64,000 nucleotides of DNA from Penelope pileata (GCA_013396635.1 WBMW01003829.1:774212-838211), one strand, 5' to 3'. Counted from the first letter of the stretch, positions 38,866 through 51,800 are shown. Translations and numbers: made by a program. Notes: generated by a model not told the origin, from the sequence alone.

Positions 38866-41800
38866 CCAGATATCAGATCTGTTGGGTAAATAATTCTAAC
38901 TTAGTTGCATGAAAACTCCTTTGTGTAATTAGGTATCACTTTTCACTCAGATGGGTTCTCTAGACTGCAGTTTGGCTGCAAGCATCCCTTTGCCATCTCT
39001 TCCCTCTCCTGGGAAAGGCAAGAGGAGTGCTGCTGCCAGACATACACACACCCATCCCCATCCTGTGTTTGTAGACATTGTGCCTTAGTTTCTGTCAGAA
39101 GCTCTGGGTGTGTCTCCAGCCCCTGGAGATGTATTTTAATGGATGAAAGAAAATCACTTTCTTAAGAATGCCACCTGGTAGATTTATAGCACCCTCAGAG
39201 CGTACCTGCCAGCTTTGGAGTGATGGCAGGTTTTAAGGAAGGACACATTATTATGCTTTTAGGTAGTTGTATGTAGTTATGTTACAGATATGGCTAAGTT
39301 TTGAGAAAAAAGAAATGGAAAGAGACTCGCTAGATTGACTGTTTGCTCTTTGAGCCATACTTCTGGTCTCAAAAACCCAAAGGCTTTGAGTACTAAACCT
39401 GGCCAGTGTGAGGCAGGAGGACATTGCAGCTCCTGGGAGGTGACCAGAGATGTCCCATCTTCATGCCCAAGGGCAGGTGCACAGGGATGGAGCCACCCAC
39501 TGCAGTCACAACTGGGTCATGTCCTGCAGTTCGTGATGGACTGGCTGGCCAACCTGCTCCCTTGGTGTTCTGCTCCCCTGGTCACAGCTGCTCAGGCACC
39601 CCACGTGTGGAGGGCTGGAGGCATGGCTGCCAGAGCAGGGTGCCTGCTGCCCTCAGGACGGATTGCTCTAAACTCAGCCCCCCTTTGGAAGGGTCCATCA
39701 GCAGCCGCCACTGTGGATGTGGGGCTGGAGCCATGGCCTTTAGCGTAGTTCTGACTTCAGATAAATTCGGTGGTTTGTTGATGTGCCTGTTAGTTGGGAA
39801 ACGTCTCTCTGGTTTATCAGTTCCCTCAGGGAGACCTGCCGCTTGTCGTTCCTGCTCCCGTTTCTCCTCCAATATTAATTTATCTTTGTCAAGTGAAGCC
39901 ACAAATTACTTGTCAGATCAATGACTGGGTTTCACCTGCTTTCCCCTGGGCTTTCAGTAAGAAGGGTATCACTTACCCCAGGGGGATTACCACAGGGGAT
40001 CAGGCTGCCATGGGTGTGTGCTCTGCTTTTTCTGCCACCGCGAATAAGAAAAATCAGAACTGACAGCTGCAGGTCAGCACACGTTTTATGTTAAGCTATA
40101 GGTAATGAAATGGGTTGTCAGAAGAGATGATTGAGATTGGGAGCCGAGGTTCGAAGTGCAGACCTGCGCTCTGTAGGTATGTAGGATTACAAAAGCAGGG
40201 AAGGTATTGAATGGGCTATAAATACTCTGCTCTGCTGTACGTGGGGATTAGGAGCACGCTTTTCAGTAGATTGTTTCAGACCTGTTTGGGGTATCTTAGA
40301 GGGGGATGTTGCAGTAACAGAATTACTGTTGTGCACAAGCTTGTTACTTTATGTTGTTCTTTGTACTTTGTTTCTCTTATCTTGATCATTTTCCCCCCTG
40401 TTTTCATATGTGCGCAGTTTATTCCCTTCCTTTGTTACATTGTAATCAATTTTAAATAGAGTCTGGTGAAATTCAGGTGGAGGAAATACAAATGCAGAGT
40501 GCTGATGAGTTCCCTGGTGCCGGTGCTCAGCAGCATCACGACTGCTGTCAGTGGCCGACAGCACCGCTGTCGAGTGCATACAGATGTGCTGCTGACGCAG
40601 TTCTGGTGAGCTGGGGCAGGGACACAAGAAGCAGCACATTTGCTTCTTTTAGGAAGGGAGAATATGAATAAAATTAGGGTCATAATTTAAACATCACTGA
40701 ATAAACATCATTTTGCTGCTATGTACTTTTTAGGCACTGATAACCAACAGTATATATTAAGGCTTTGTCGAGCTTGGAAAGTAGGTGCTCAGGATATTGA
40801 ATTTATTAAATTGGAGCTTATTGAATTTCCCTTGAATTCTTTCGGCGATGTAACGTCACCAGTGTGCTTATCGTGCAGTTGGCTGCTGCGCGGGCGGCTT
40901 CGTTCTGGGTGGCAGGGAATAGATCATGTGGGTGTGTTGACAAGAACTGCAGATGCTCTGAGCAGGTTAAAAAGGACAGGATACTGATGCCAAACCTACT
41001 TCTTGGTTTCTCCAAGCCAGACCTGAAAGCGTGGATTAGTTTAGACCTGAAAACATAGCTATGTTCAATTTATTTGCCTTGCCATTGCCAGTGTCTGTGG
41101 TGTCACTTTTCCAAGCCCTGTCCTTTGTTACCTGTTCCCTGCTTCTCACCCCACCAGATGGTATCACTTTGTAGCTAACAGCATTTTCTTCACAACACAC
41201 TTTGGCCACAGGCCATAAATTCTCATCCCACAATCATGCTCCTGATCTGCTGTGTCTGAGCACGCGTTTGCTTGAGCTTTTGAGTTTTGCAGCTCACATA
41301 ACACACGGCTCTGTGGCTTCTCTCCCCGTGCTGAGCAGGAGGTGTGAGAGGGCCCCTGGACAAGAACTGACACCGTGCATGAGGTTGCAGAGGAAAATAC
41401 AATGAAGTCATGGCTGCTGAGATTCATTGCCACTTTGCTGATATTTGTAAGCCAAAATAATTATCTTTGAGCCACTCTTGCTACTCTTGGTTTAGATAGT
41501 AGATAATTCAACGTGGCTGCAGCACGGTACTGATCTGTTATGAAACTCTCTCAATGAAAAATTTAGTCCTGAGCAAGCTGCTTGGCAGATAGTAGATTTC
41601 CCTTTATGCTGCTGATTCCATCTAGTTATCTGTTATACCTCATTGAAAGAATGAAATTACGCTGTGCTGAAAAAAAAATTTCAGATTGGAGCGTGAAACT
41701 TGGGCTGGGTCCCTTGTCCAGTCTGGAGCTCAATTGCTGTGTAAACGTTCATCTTCAGAAGGATGAAGCAAAATAAATTAGAGCAAATAAGAGCAAATGA

Positions 41801-42695
41801 GAAGAAAGAAGGGAATGGAGATCTGCAGAGGACATCCAAGGACTTTGCTGCAGAAGCTTGGGGTTTGTTAGTATTATTTGTAACTATCCAGCCCGGCGTT
41901 GCCCCGTAGGACAATAACTTGATTTGCTTTTATTACTTCAAGGGCTTTGCCTGAAAGAATCAACAGGATTTTGGAAAGCTGTGAAAGCTTTGTTGCTGTT
42001 GTTGACTTTAATCATTGCAGTATAAATTTGTAGTCCCCAGGGGAGAATTTCTGTGCAATACCTTTCTGTATTTATTACTAAAAAAAAAGTTTCTTAAGTT
42101 ACAGGTTATTATTTTTGTATTAGTCACTAACTGCAGGGTGGAACTGGAGGTAAATTTAGCAAAGTCTTGTCTTTGAAGGGTAATAAATGTATTTCTGCTA
42201 GATTTTATAAGCCTTTCTCTCTAATTAAAAAGATAACAGCAATGAGATCTGAAAGTGAGGTTGGTTCACGTAATTCACCCTTCTGACATGCGGTTTTAGG
42301 TAGCTGATTCTGGTTGGTTTTAAATTTCTCTACAGATATTTGTGGAATTCATCCTGTTCCTTCCTGGGTTTAATGAGGTGTTTGGTTATAAGGGCTCAAG
42401 GACAACCTTGTTGTGGATGTTTGTTTAGTCCTGTTTGTACTTCTCTGCTGTGCCACTTAGTACTTTGATTTCTCAAAGTTTCTCTATGAAAATGGATACA
42501 TCGTGCTTACCTTTCCGTGCTGCCGGCTCTTCTGGGTTTCTTATGAATCTTGAAGTTCTTGGTATTTGCTAGGCCGCTTTGTTTACTCTGATGCTTTTGT
42601 TTGGCAATGCCAATTGCTGCAAACTTCTCCAGGAGCAGTTCAGTTAAGAGACACAAGTATATAGCACCTGAGTTGTAGGAGATACCTTAGAGTCC

Positions 42696-42893
42696 CATGC
42701 ATGTCCAACCCACTAGGTTTATGTTTTTGTTGCGCTATTTTTTAAATGTTTTAATAAAAAAATACACACACAAAAAAAGTATTGCTACTTCATATATATG
42801 TACATTAACTATGTTATATATTTTATATGGAGCACAAAACAATTCCTCTTTGCTCAGTGTGGCCCAGGCAAGCCAAAATGTTGGACACCCATG
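42696..42893 (+). mobile_element. Non-autonomous hAT (MITE-like) internal-deletion derivative of the same family
   Basis: A 198-bp element with inverted ends: CATGCATGTCCAACC at 42696-42710, and at 42879-42893 the complement of CATGGGTGTCCAACA. Read from the right end on the minus strand it matches the terminal region at 57664-57840 motif by motif: TGCCTGGGCCACA, a TGAG block, CATATAAAATATATAA, an AT-rich middle, TTTTATTA, and ACATAAACCTAGTGGG. The last block contains the transposase stop codon (42714-42716, TAG on plus). The left inverted repeat follows at once, so the entire coding region is missing. This is the structure expected of a deletion derivative mobilised in trans by a hAT transposase. 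No clean 8-base target duplication is visible (TAGAGTCC on the left, CAGTCATG on the right), so the copy is old or the ends are slightly off. Confidence 0.77.
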
Positions 42894-42930
42894 CAGTCAT
42901 GCCTACAATTGTTTCTGTTGACATCAAATA

Positions 42931-43197
42931 GAGTCATAGAACTGTTTGAGCTGGAAGGGGCCTTTAAAGGTGATCTGGTCCAACTCCCCTGCAATGAACA
43001 GGGACACCTACACCTAGATCAGGGTGTTTGGAGCCTGATCCAGCCTGACCTTGAATGTTTGCAGGGACGGGGCATCCACCACCTCTCTGGGCAACCTGTT
43101 CCAGGGCTTCACCACTCTTATCATAAAAAACAGTTTTCTTATATCCAATCTAAATCTCCACTCTTTTTGTTTAAAACCATTTCCCCTTGTCCTATAG
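42931..43197 (-). mobile_element. CR1 LINE fragment, 3' end with ORF2 C-terminus
   Basis: An antisense CR1 copy. From the left it reads GAGTCATAGAACTGTTTGAG (complement of the CR1 3' end), then the stretch ending in CTCTCTGGGCAACCTG and a segment ending near CCCCTTGTCCTATAG. On the minus strand the frame 43214-43014 contains the typical CR1 ORF2 C-terminus, with RLDIRKLFF, VVKPWNRLPREVVDAPS and a terminal LDQAPNTLI before TAG (43014-43016). The insertion is 5'-truncated just upstream of that segment, as is normal for CR1. It lies 37 bases from the hAT element at 42696-42893. Confidence 0.93.
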
Positions 43198-45195
43198 AAA
43201 AATACTGATTTCACTGCTTATTATTGCAGCAGTTTTATCTGACAATATCTCCTTAAGGTGTTTTTGAGTTCTCTACCAACGTAAAGAAGTTTCTGTTCTT
43301 TAAAGGGGTTCAGTGATCAGTTTGAGATTCAAGTCTTTTTTTCCTGAATAAAAATTTAATGCACATTGTAGAAGGAATTCAGAGGCTTAAATATCTGCAG
43401 ATGTTCAAAACCAGTACATTTTCAAACTCTAGAAGTGCTGGTGTCTCTCAGTGAGAAGCTTCCAAAGCACTAACTCTAGCTAGCAGCTCTTCACTGTGCA
43501 AGGCAGTCCTGCACATGGAGCACTTCCACAATCAGCCCTTAGTTTGTTGGGGATCTGCAAATTACAACGTGCCACAACACTGCCAAAAATGCTATTAAAT
43601 TTCAGTACCCACAGAACATTTGTGAGAAGCTTCTTTTGCTTGCAGAAAGCAGTAATATCATATCTGTATATTTTATCTATATATTTTCTTTCATTTGAGC
43701 TTTTTTTTGTCTTTGCCCTCTTTAGTCATTCCTTGAGGAGCTGACTGTCTGTTTTGTAACCATGGGTGCAACGGCGCCTGGATGGCAATTTATTCGCTGG
43801 GAGAGAAGGGAAGCAGAACAGAGCATTAACCTCTGCAAAGACAAATAAACTTTATTCTCTGTGTGGGAAATAAGTCTCTCTGAAAAATGTCCTCATTGAG
43901 TGTGGCTTCCAGATGGCTGTGCTTGTGGCTTCTCTGGCTCTGCCGAATGTGGAGTTGCACAGCGGTTGCTTTGAGAGCCTGGTGAATTGCTGGGGTGTCA
44001 GCATCCCAGAGAGGGTTTGCCAGTGGGATCAGGCCCGCTGCACACAGAAGTCTGGTTCCTGTTGAAATTTGTGCTTTACAGATTGAAGCTTTTATTTATA
44101 GGAACAAATGCTGTCTTGCTTTGGAGTTTCCTTTAACCATTATGATTAAAGCCGCTGAGAAACTGCTTGCTTGCTTTCAGCTCAGACGCAGAGCTCTAAT
44201 CTCTGCAGCCCAGTGACATGGATCTGTTTGTATGCCAGCAAGCTTTTGGTTTTGTTTTGCACTGGCTCTGTGTGCTGTTGCACCACGCGAAGCAGCCGAT
44301 GATCCCAGCGCTGAGCACTGCTGCCCCTGGAACCGCCGCGGGGTGCAGGCAGGTGAGCGCTGGGTGCCAGGCTCATCCTGCACATCTCAAGAATGAAACA
44401 GTTGGCTCCTCCTTAAAAATAAATAAATAAGCAACTCTACTTGATCTGTGTGCTAAGGCAAAGCTGCTGTACTGGTTTGGCTATGAAGTGTTTAGAAATA
44501 ATACTCAAACACTTTTATTGCTGTCTGTATTGCTTTAAAGTTCCTGATTTGTGACCAGTGGACAGTTTTATTACCTTCTGTGAGCTTTGCTTCTGAAGCA
44601 GAGTGGTTTTTATTGTTTAATGAATACTGTTGATTCAGGGGAAGAACCTCCCTTGGATATTGTCCCGCTAGAAGAAAACAATTCTTTAAAAACCCACAAA
44701 ACTCTTATCTCTTGACCTTTAAGATTTCATGGCTGTGGGCGTGTCTATGCTGCGCTCTGGGACACAGCAGTGCCCCGGGACTTGAGCTGCCCGTCACTGC
44801 CATGCCGGGAAAATTTCAGCTCCAATCTGAAAGCATTACAGGTATTCAGACTCTAGGGAGCTCATAAGCTTCTGTGGTTTTGCCCAAGAGGTAATTAGCT
44901 TTTTTTCCCTTTTGCACCTCAGCTTTAGATCTGGAGTCAGTAAAGACACCAAGAGCTTTTTCTTGGTAGTTCCAGATACTTTCAGTGCTCCAGCGTGGGG
45001 CTCCATCAGACTGTAACATCCCAACTGTGGCAAAGATGATCTGAGACCAGGCATTAATCAAGTATTGCAGGGGTCATGTCTGACTGCTGTTCCTCAGCTG
45101 TAATTCTTATTTCAGCTACTCAAGCCCTAGCTGACTGGCCAGGTGGTGTCCCCTGGTGTCCATTTTAGGGCTGATTCTTTTATGTTTTCACAAAT
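43198..45195. other. Unique sequence, nothing recognised
   Basis: Sequence between two CR1 copies. There is no coding or repeat homology apart from the short (AAAT)n. Weak CR1 similarity may start a little before 45196, but it is not convincing. Confidence 0.55.
44415..44430. repeat. (AAAT)n microsatellite, short
   Basis: About four units of AAAT following CTCCTT. Confidence 0.85.
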
Positions 45196-45805
45196 GCTGA
45201 TGACACTAAACTGGGAGGAACTGTTGACTCCCTTGAGGGCGGAGAGGCCCTGCAGAGGCAAACGGGATGGCCGGGTAGTCACCAGTCGCATGTGGTTTAA
45301 CAAGAGCAGTGGATTCTGCACCTGGGACAGGGCAGCCCTGACTGTATGTACAGACTGGGGGATGAGAGGCTGGAGAACAGCCCCGTGGAAAGGGGTGTGG
45401 GGGTTCTGGCTGATGGCAGGTTGAATCTGAGCCAGCAGGGTGCCCTGGAGCCAAAAGGGCCAACTGAGCCCTGGGGTGCACCAGGCCCAGCGCTGCCGGG
45501 CGAGGGGAGGGACTGTCCCCTCTGCTCTGCGCTGTGCGGCCTCACCTCCAGCACTGTGCACAGCTTTGGGTGCCACAGTATAATAAGAAAATAAAGCTGC
45601 TAGAGGGCATCCAAAGGAGGGCTACAAAGATGGGGAAGGGTCTGGAGGACAAGATGTGTGAGAATCAGTTGAGGCCCCTTGGCGTGTTGGGCCCAGAGCA
45701 GAGGAGATGAGGGGAGGCCTCATGGCGGCTGCAGCCCCTCACAGGATGCAGAGGGGCAGCGCTGAGCTCTGCTCTCTGGGGATGGCGACAGGGCCCGAGG
45801 GAAGC
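45196..45805 (+). mobile_element. CR1 LINE fragment, ORF2 reverse-transcriptase C-terminal region
   Basis: The longest CR1 piece in the window, in sense orientation. It opens at ADDTKLGG (45196-45219), which is the (Y/F)ADD catalytic motif of the CR1 reverse transcriptase. It then runs through the C-terminal part: RMWFNKSS (another frame), LHLGQ, YRLGDERLENSP, GVLADGRLNLSQQ (from 45346), then KLLEGIQRRATKMGKGLED near 45592-45650. Correct reading needs at least two frame changes, and in-frame stops are present, so it is dead. The fragment fades at about 45805, before the RLDIRK-type C-terminus and the 3' untranslated tail. It is thus truncated at both ends, which is unusual for a LINE insertion that has not been rearranged. 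Confidence 0.88.
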
Positions 45806-48800
45806 CCCAGCAGCAGGCTTGGTGAGTCTCCCTTTAGAAGTGCCTCTCTTAATTGTCAGAGGATTTAGACAAGTTTAGGCAAAGTGTTTAGCTTTATTTT
45901 GTTGAAATTTGGTGAGCTGAAGCGCTGCAGTGGATTTGCAAGATGCTTGTCCATATTGTGTCCCACTTGTCTCTTGTTCTTTTGTTCTCCACAACCAAAC
46001 CGCTGTTTAAACAGACTTCCATGCTTCTATTAAGCCAAACAAGCTTGTTCCTCTGTGTTTTTCCTCTTGGACTATTACTTTTGAAAAGTTCCTTCTCAAG
46101 CTAGACCTTCCCTCTGGCAACCGATGCAGGAGACCAAGATCTTTACAGTAATGGAAAAGGCTTCCTTTTCTGTGTGGAGAAAGTTTTCTACAAAAACTTC
46201 GCTTGTATTTAACACTAGATACTGTGAAAACGAAACCTGTGAAGTTTGTTAAAATCCATTTAAGCCTGTATCATTTCAAGCACATCTCGATAGCAGGAGT
46301 GTCTTTTCATCTGCTTGTTGTAGCGGAGCAGCAGTGCTGGGCACAGGTTGCAGTTAAACTATGTTTGCTGGCTGTGTTACCTGGCATATGCAAGTGTGTT
46401 TGCATTTAATCCATGTGTCATTTCCCATGGGCAATTGCTTACTGTTGAATGCTGGAGGGAGTTTGCTATAGAAGCATAAGAACAAAATGTTGATGGCACA
46501 GTTGTTGCCCAGCCTTCTCTACTTTCTGTTATTTTTATTCTGAAATACCGTGACTGTCAAGGTCTTTTCTGTCTGCTGGGACGTGTCTTATGTAGGGGTC
46601 ATTTTCTGTGAATCATTTCAATTTACAATACATCTCATTAGACCATGTTTAGAATTTAAATGAATTTCTTTAGCGCAATCAGCTACTGTAATTGCACAGG
46701 GAGCAGCCCCAGTACTGCTGCTCCTCATACCTGAGGATCAAGATGCTGAGAAATTATCTTATCACATCTTGTCTCTGGTAGCTTTAATTAGCTTAGATTT
46801 TGTGTCGTGGGCAGAGCTTGCTGGGCTCACAATTAGTCAAAAAAAACCAACTTGGACATCTGGTGAGGCAGTCAGTGTGGAACCGTGAGCTTCACATATC
46901 ATGGGAACATCACACTATTGCTAAATCCAGGGACAAAGCCCTGGATATAAAAATCCTCATGAGACAATTTCTACGGTCAGTTAAGATGCCAATATGTTTT
47001 ATTGCATTTTACAGCATGTGCCATTTAAGCGAAATGAGCATGAGATTAGCGAAATGTGAATTGACTTATAAAGCTGAAATAGAAGTGGATTTGTGATCTT
47101 GGAAAAAGTAGAAATGAAATGAACTCCGCTTAGAAGCAGAAGGGATGTTATGATTGCCAGACACTTCTGCGTGGCCGTGAATGCCACATAGATTTTAAAA
47201 ATTGAGTTATTAGGAAGATACTTGGAGGAGCAGAAGTGAAGGTCTGGTCTTTCACTTACCATGACGATGAGAAATGATCATCCAGGACAAAGCCAGAATG
47301 TCAGTAGTCACAGGTTACCTGTGGGATTCCTGGATGGATCGAACTCAACGTTGATTCCCCTACAGTTATAGTGATGGATATTGTAAAGCAGGAGTGTTTG
47401 AATCCCCTGAATCAAAGGAAGTCATCTTATTATTTTAGTGGCTAAACCAAAACAATGGAAGATCTCTCAGAAGATGCTGAGAAAAGATGAGATTCCTGGG
47501 TAGTAGATGTCATTTAAAACATGATTAACATAATCATGGATTAGGATGCAATCGAGCAGTAGGAGTATCACACAACTTTTGAAAATAAAAGTATTAAAAA
47601 CACTCTGAATTAATGAAAACTTCCAAAACAGTTATTCCAAATTTGCATTCATTTTCACTCAAATGAAAACATTTTTGACAGTATTGTCTAAATGTCCTGG
47701 AGACAGTTTCCTCTCCAGAAAGCTGCTCGCACACCCCAAATCCCATGGTATTGCACGGGGAAACACATAGGGACAGGCTGGCCAGGGCTGTGGTGTTTTA
47801 TCCAAAAAGGGAACAGCTTGCAAACTGCAGGCTACAGTGCTATGTTAGTGATAGGAAGTTGTATATAAACAGCACACACTTGCAAGCGCAGTTTAATAAT
47901 CAGACATTGGTCTTCCACTCTATAGTAATCTCATTATTGCTCCTGATGGGTTATGTTTTCCGTTATGTATCACTTGCACTACCCATCATTTACAAATATT
48001 CATCACATCTCTACAGGCAGAAATATCGCTGTCCTTGGGCTGTGTGTGTTTTTGAGAGACTTTACAGATGCTAAGAGAAGTGATCTCCCAACTCATCAAA
48101 TACTGAGTTTGTTGGGTTTTTTTTCTTTTTTAAATAAAGGTGATGTCTCTCCAGAAGTATTCAGAGGCTGAAGTCTTCAGTTTGCTGATGGTTTCAATGG
48201 ACTTCAGGGTGATTAGTGGAAAATTTCCTTTGTGCAGGGCAACCTTTTCTTTTTATCATCTGTTCTGCCAGACTTTCTGCCCTCCCTTGTTAAAGCATTG
48301 GCATTTTTTAGTGCAGAAATGGGCAGGTAAGGAAGAACAAAGTCACAGCCTCAGCTCCTGACTTTCTGTGAGCAGGATTCACACAAGCAGGAGACATATC
48401 AGTCTCTTAAAATGAGCTTTTGTTTGCTGGGCTTTCTTTTGTTTGTTTGTTCTTGGTCTTGTTTCTTTGTGGCACCAAGATAGCTTCTTCTGATACCAGG
48501 TATTTCATAAGCTGCAAACTGAGGAACAATCTCTTCATTGGGGTGTTTGTGACCCCTTGGGCAGAAAGCTGACTATGTCAGTGGAGATGATGCAGGGGTT
48601 GTTGGTCAGGCCCTGCTTAGCAGACAGCTTTGTCTCAGTGCAAAGCCAGGAGAAGCTCTACGGAAGCAGAGGTGCCTGTCACACCTGTGCAGACCTTCTG
48701 AGTCAGCAGCAGGCAGGTGAGGTGCTGCCAAGAGCTTTGGGCACACAGTGCCAGCAGCATGGCTGCCAGCCGGCAGAGTTATCTTCTGGCCAACACTTGC

Positions 48801-48857
48801 ACTGGAATGTGAAAAACAACCATATCAACGCAGCTACAACCACACGTGTCACAAATA

Positions 48858-48879
48858 GAAAGAGCCCTTGGGCTCTTTC
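48858..48879. repeat. Perfect inverted repeat, 10-bp stem, 2-base centre
   Basis: GAAAGAGCCC, TT, GGGCTCTTTC. It is nearly a true palindrome and could act as a cruciform or a dimeric binding site. It lies in unique sequence. Confidence 0.92.
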
Positions 48880-51800
48880 AGAAAAAATAACGCTTGCCTT
48901 CTTGCCAAGTTTTCTCCTCCTTTGATCTTGTTTTTCATACTTTTCCTTGTGTCTGGTTAGGCATAATGCCAGAAGATCCAAGATTTTGGTTTTGGCAAAG
49001 TATGTGCAATGAAACAAGTTTCGTTTAGGCATGAACTCAGATGTAAATGGCTTTATATTGATGTGACCGTGTAGATGCCACCCTATTTAGTTACAAATCC
49101 CTGATTTATCTCATTTGCTGTCAGTGAAAACTGTTGAATTATGGACACTGATACAGCAGGCCTGACCTTCTCAAGCCTTAAGAGCTTCAGGAAAATTAAA
49201 TCGTTAAGAGCAATAAAGAAGCCATATCAAAAGTGTGATAGCTAGAATTAGATATTACTATGGATGATGAAGTTGAACTATACTTAACACAGTGTTGAAC
49301 TGTTTTAATTTCTGACTTTTGGCCAGAATTAACCAGGAAGCCTCACTTAGGATCTCATACTCTTTATTCTGCTCTTCAAATGCAGAAGTGTTTGAAAATC
49401 CTCCGGTTACATCTCTGCCCTGGGATGGTATTTGAGAACTCCAGACAACCCAGGCTTGTGGGTTAATGAAGAAATCCAGTGGGATAGAAGTTCCTTGAAA
49501 ATAAGAGCCAAAATATTTCAAAGGAAACGTAGGAAACCGAACACATCCAAAAATGTAAAAAGAAATGAAATAGAGATCAAGTAATCAACATAACAAGTAA
49601 TTTTATAAATACTACCAGGTACCTCAATAAGGACATTGTTGTCCAGAGCTGCTCCTGCATGTGCTGGAAAATGTATTACAGAGACATGGCAATCAAAGTC
49701 TGACTTAATTTGCTTCATTAAGAGGATTTGTTTTATCTTTCTGTTTTTAACTCTAGCTACAACTCTGCTGTGTTTTATTTATTTACAATATTAGTTTCTC
49801 CTGCAATTTGCTTTGAAGATCTATAATCTGAAGCTTTGGGAGTGCAATCAGAGGGCAATGAAAGGCTGCAGAGACCGGGAACATGGAAACAGCAAAGATT
49901 TAAACACTGAACAGGATATTTAGTGGAGAAGCCATGGAGCTACCAAATAAATAAAAATTATTCTGAAATTGTGGCATACAAAGAAATTGAGGATCATCAA
50001 ATAGGAGAGAGTGCCAGCTGAGCTGCCAGCGCAGCAGCAGCGTTGTGCTGTTGGTGGGTCCTTAGCATGCTGGCTTGCTCTTCTGGGTCTGCAGGGATCC
50101 AGGAGAGGGGAGCGCAAGCACATTACAGCAGCTTGAGCAGTTGTAGCCATCTCTGCATTTGCATTTGAATTAGCATGACCAGAGCTTTATGCAAATCTTT
50201 TAAAGAGTAGGCCCTTTAGGTGATATGAAAAATATGGTCATCCTTCTGATTTAGTAAGGAACAGACTGCAGTTTGTTAGATGTTATACGCACCTTGTGTG
50301 GAAAATGCTTATGAGGTCTGAATTGCTTAACTAAATAGTCATGAGGGTCATTGTTTTATTGGTAAGGCTTTCAGAGGAGGAAGAAATGAAAGGAAATGAT
50401 ATAACCCAATTTCCATAGACTTTTAGAGCATAACAGATTTACAATTACCTGACAAAGGTGAGATTTCAATGCTTAGTTTCCATACTGAGTTTTTCTGTTG
50501 AGTTGCTTTGTTACTCTAATTGAAGTGGGCTGCTGAAATGGAGAAAGCTGTCCTGGTGTACCAGTAGGCACACACAGGGACCCTCATTTGCCCCAGCAAT
50601 GACATGCATGTGGCTAGCAATAGCAAGATGGACTTTTTACCTTTTAAAAATCAGCAGTCAAATGCAGAAACATCACGCCCAAGGGAAGGGAGACAGTGTG
50701 CGGGCTCTCCAGGTAACCCTGTCAACACTCAGTGGTTGTAATCCGTTCGTATGGTTTGATCTCAAGACAGAGGGGCACGTCAGCATGAGAACAATACTGG
50801 GGCTGGGATAAATATTCCTGTACTGCTCCACTGGAGCACTTTTGCTGGCAGAAAAATTCAGAAGTCAGCTTTTGACTACTTGTGAAAGAATAGCATGTGC
50901 TGTGCCAGAATCTGATGAGAAAGTAATCGGCTTTTTGTATGGATGCATTCATTGCTAAGAATATGAAATTGCAGTAGCGTACAATAGAGGTATAATTGGA
51001 ATGCTGTGAAAGAAAGCGTGAGAGTTCTACCTTTTATAACTTGGTGGTAGACCAGTTATTGTTATGGATGTATGATTTACTGAAGGAAAATTTTTTTTGT
51101 CTTGACCTTATGTTTCACTTGTGTCATGAAGAATTCCACTGTTCAGTTTTAATGCAATTTCTTACACTGGAGACCTTTGAAGTTCCTCTGAAAGGCTTAG
51201 TTGTATGCTTTTATTATTCAGTGTATAGGTGCTGTTACTGAACAGCATTACTAGCAGTTCTATAACATTTCAAAAGCAACCACAAATGGATTGAATTTTG
51301 GGATAGATCCCCAAATATCTCTTTTCAGAATTTTAACAGTGAGTATTTGCAATAGGTTGCTGCAAAAATTGTTTCTGTGTTCCAAGTATTTATTACCTGA
51401 GCTTTTCATATTTGGAGTCATATTTGGACCTTCAGTTCAGCACTTCCCATAGGCAGCGGCAGAACTGTACTGGGATGTGTATATTTCTTGGACATGTGGC
51501 CAAGGACAGATTCTGAATTTTTCTCCACGCTTCAGTTAGCTTCAGATTAGAGGAATCTCACCTTAACTATACATTTCCCTTGGGTATGAAAGACAGTTTG
51601 AAAATGTGAGTTATGGAAGGTACAGAAATCAGTTTAGAAAAACACAGAGAACCAACAAGATTTTGTTATTAATAATCACAGTGATAACAATAATAATGTA
51701 TTGCCTAGATTTTTAGTTTCTTTCTTTGGAAGGTAGGTGACTCATAGCTTTTGAAAGCTCGGGGTTGACAGTGTTGTGAATATGAAGCTAGAATGTATTA

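Larger units (their letters stand above)
32586..42695. other. Unique sequence, nothing coding recognised
   Basis: Apart from the GC-rich islet and the 11-bp hairpin listed separately, no feature is recognised. Open frames 35438-35821 (+, 127 codons) and 39424-39924 (+, 166 codons) were examined and have no recognisable domain. A GC-rich motif at 41890-41908 stands out in AT-rich sequence. Confidence 0.6.

Noticed and set aside
39335..39924. Overlapping open frames in three phases (for example 39424-39924 plus)
   Set aside because: Several overlapping frames on both strands reflect GC-rich sequence rather than selection. No domain.
40140..40190. tRNA-like B-box (GAGGTTCGAAGTGC)
   Set aside because: The B-box is not canonical, and no A-box or cloverleaf can be drawn around it.
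45127..45576. 149-codon minus-strand frame
   Set aside because: Antisense of the CR1 reverse-transcriptase fragment.
48858..48890. Resemblance to the histone mRNA 3' stem-loop
   Set aside because: Stem and loop lengths and the flanking bases do not fit, and there is no histone gene.
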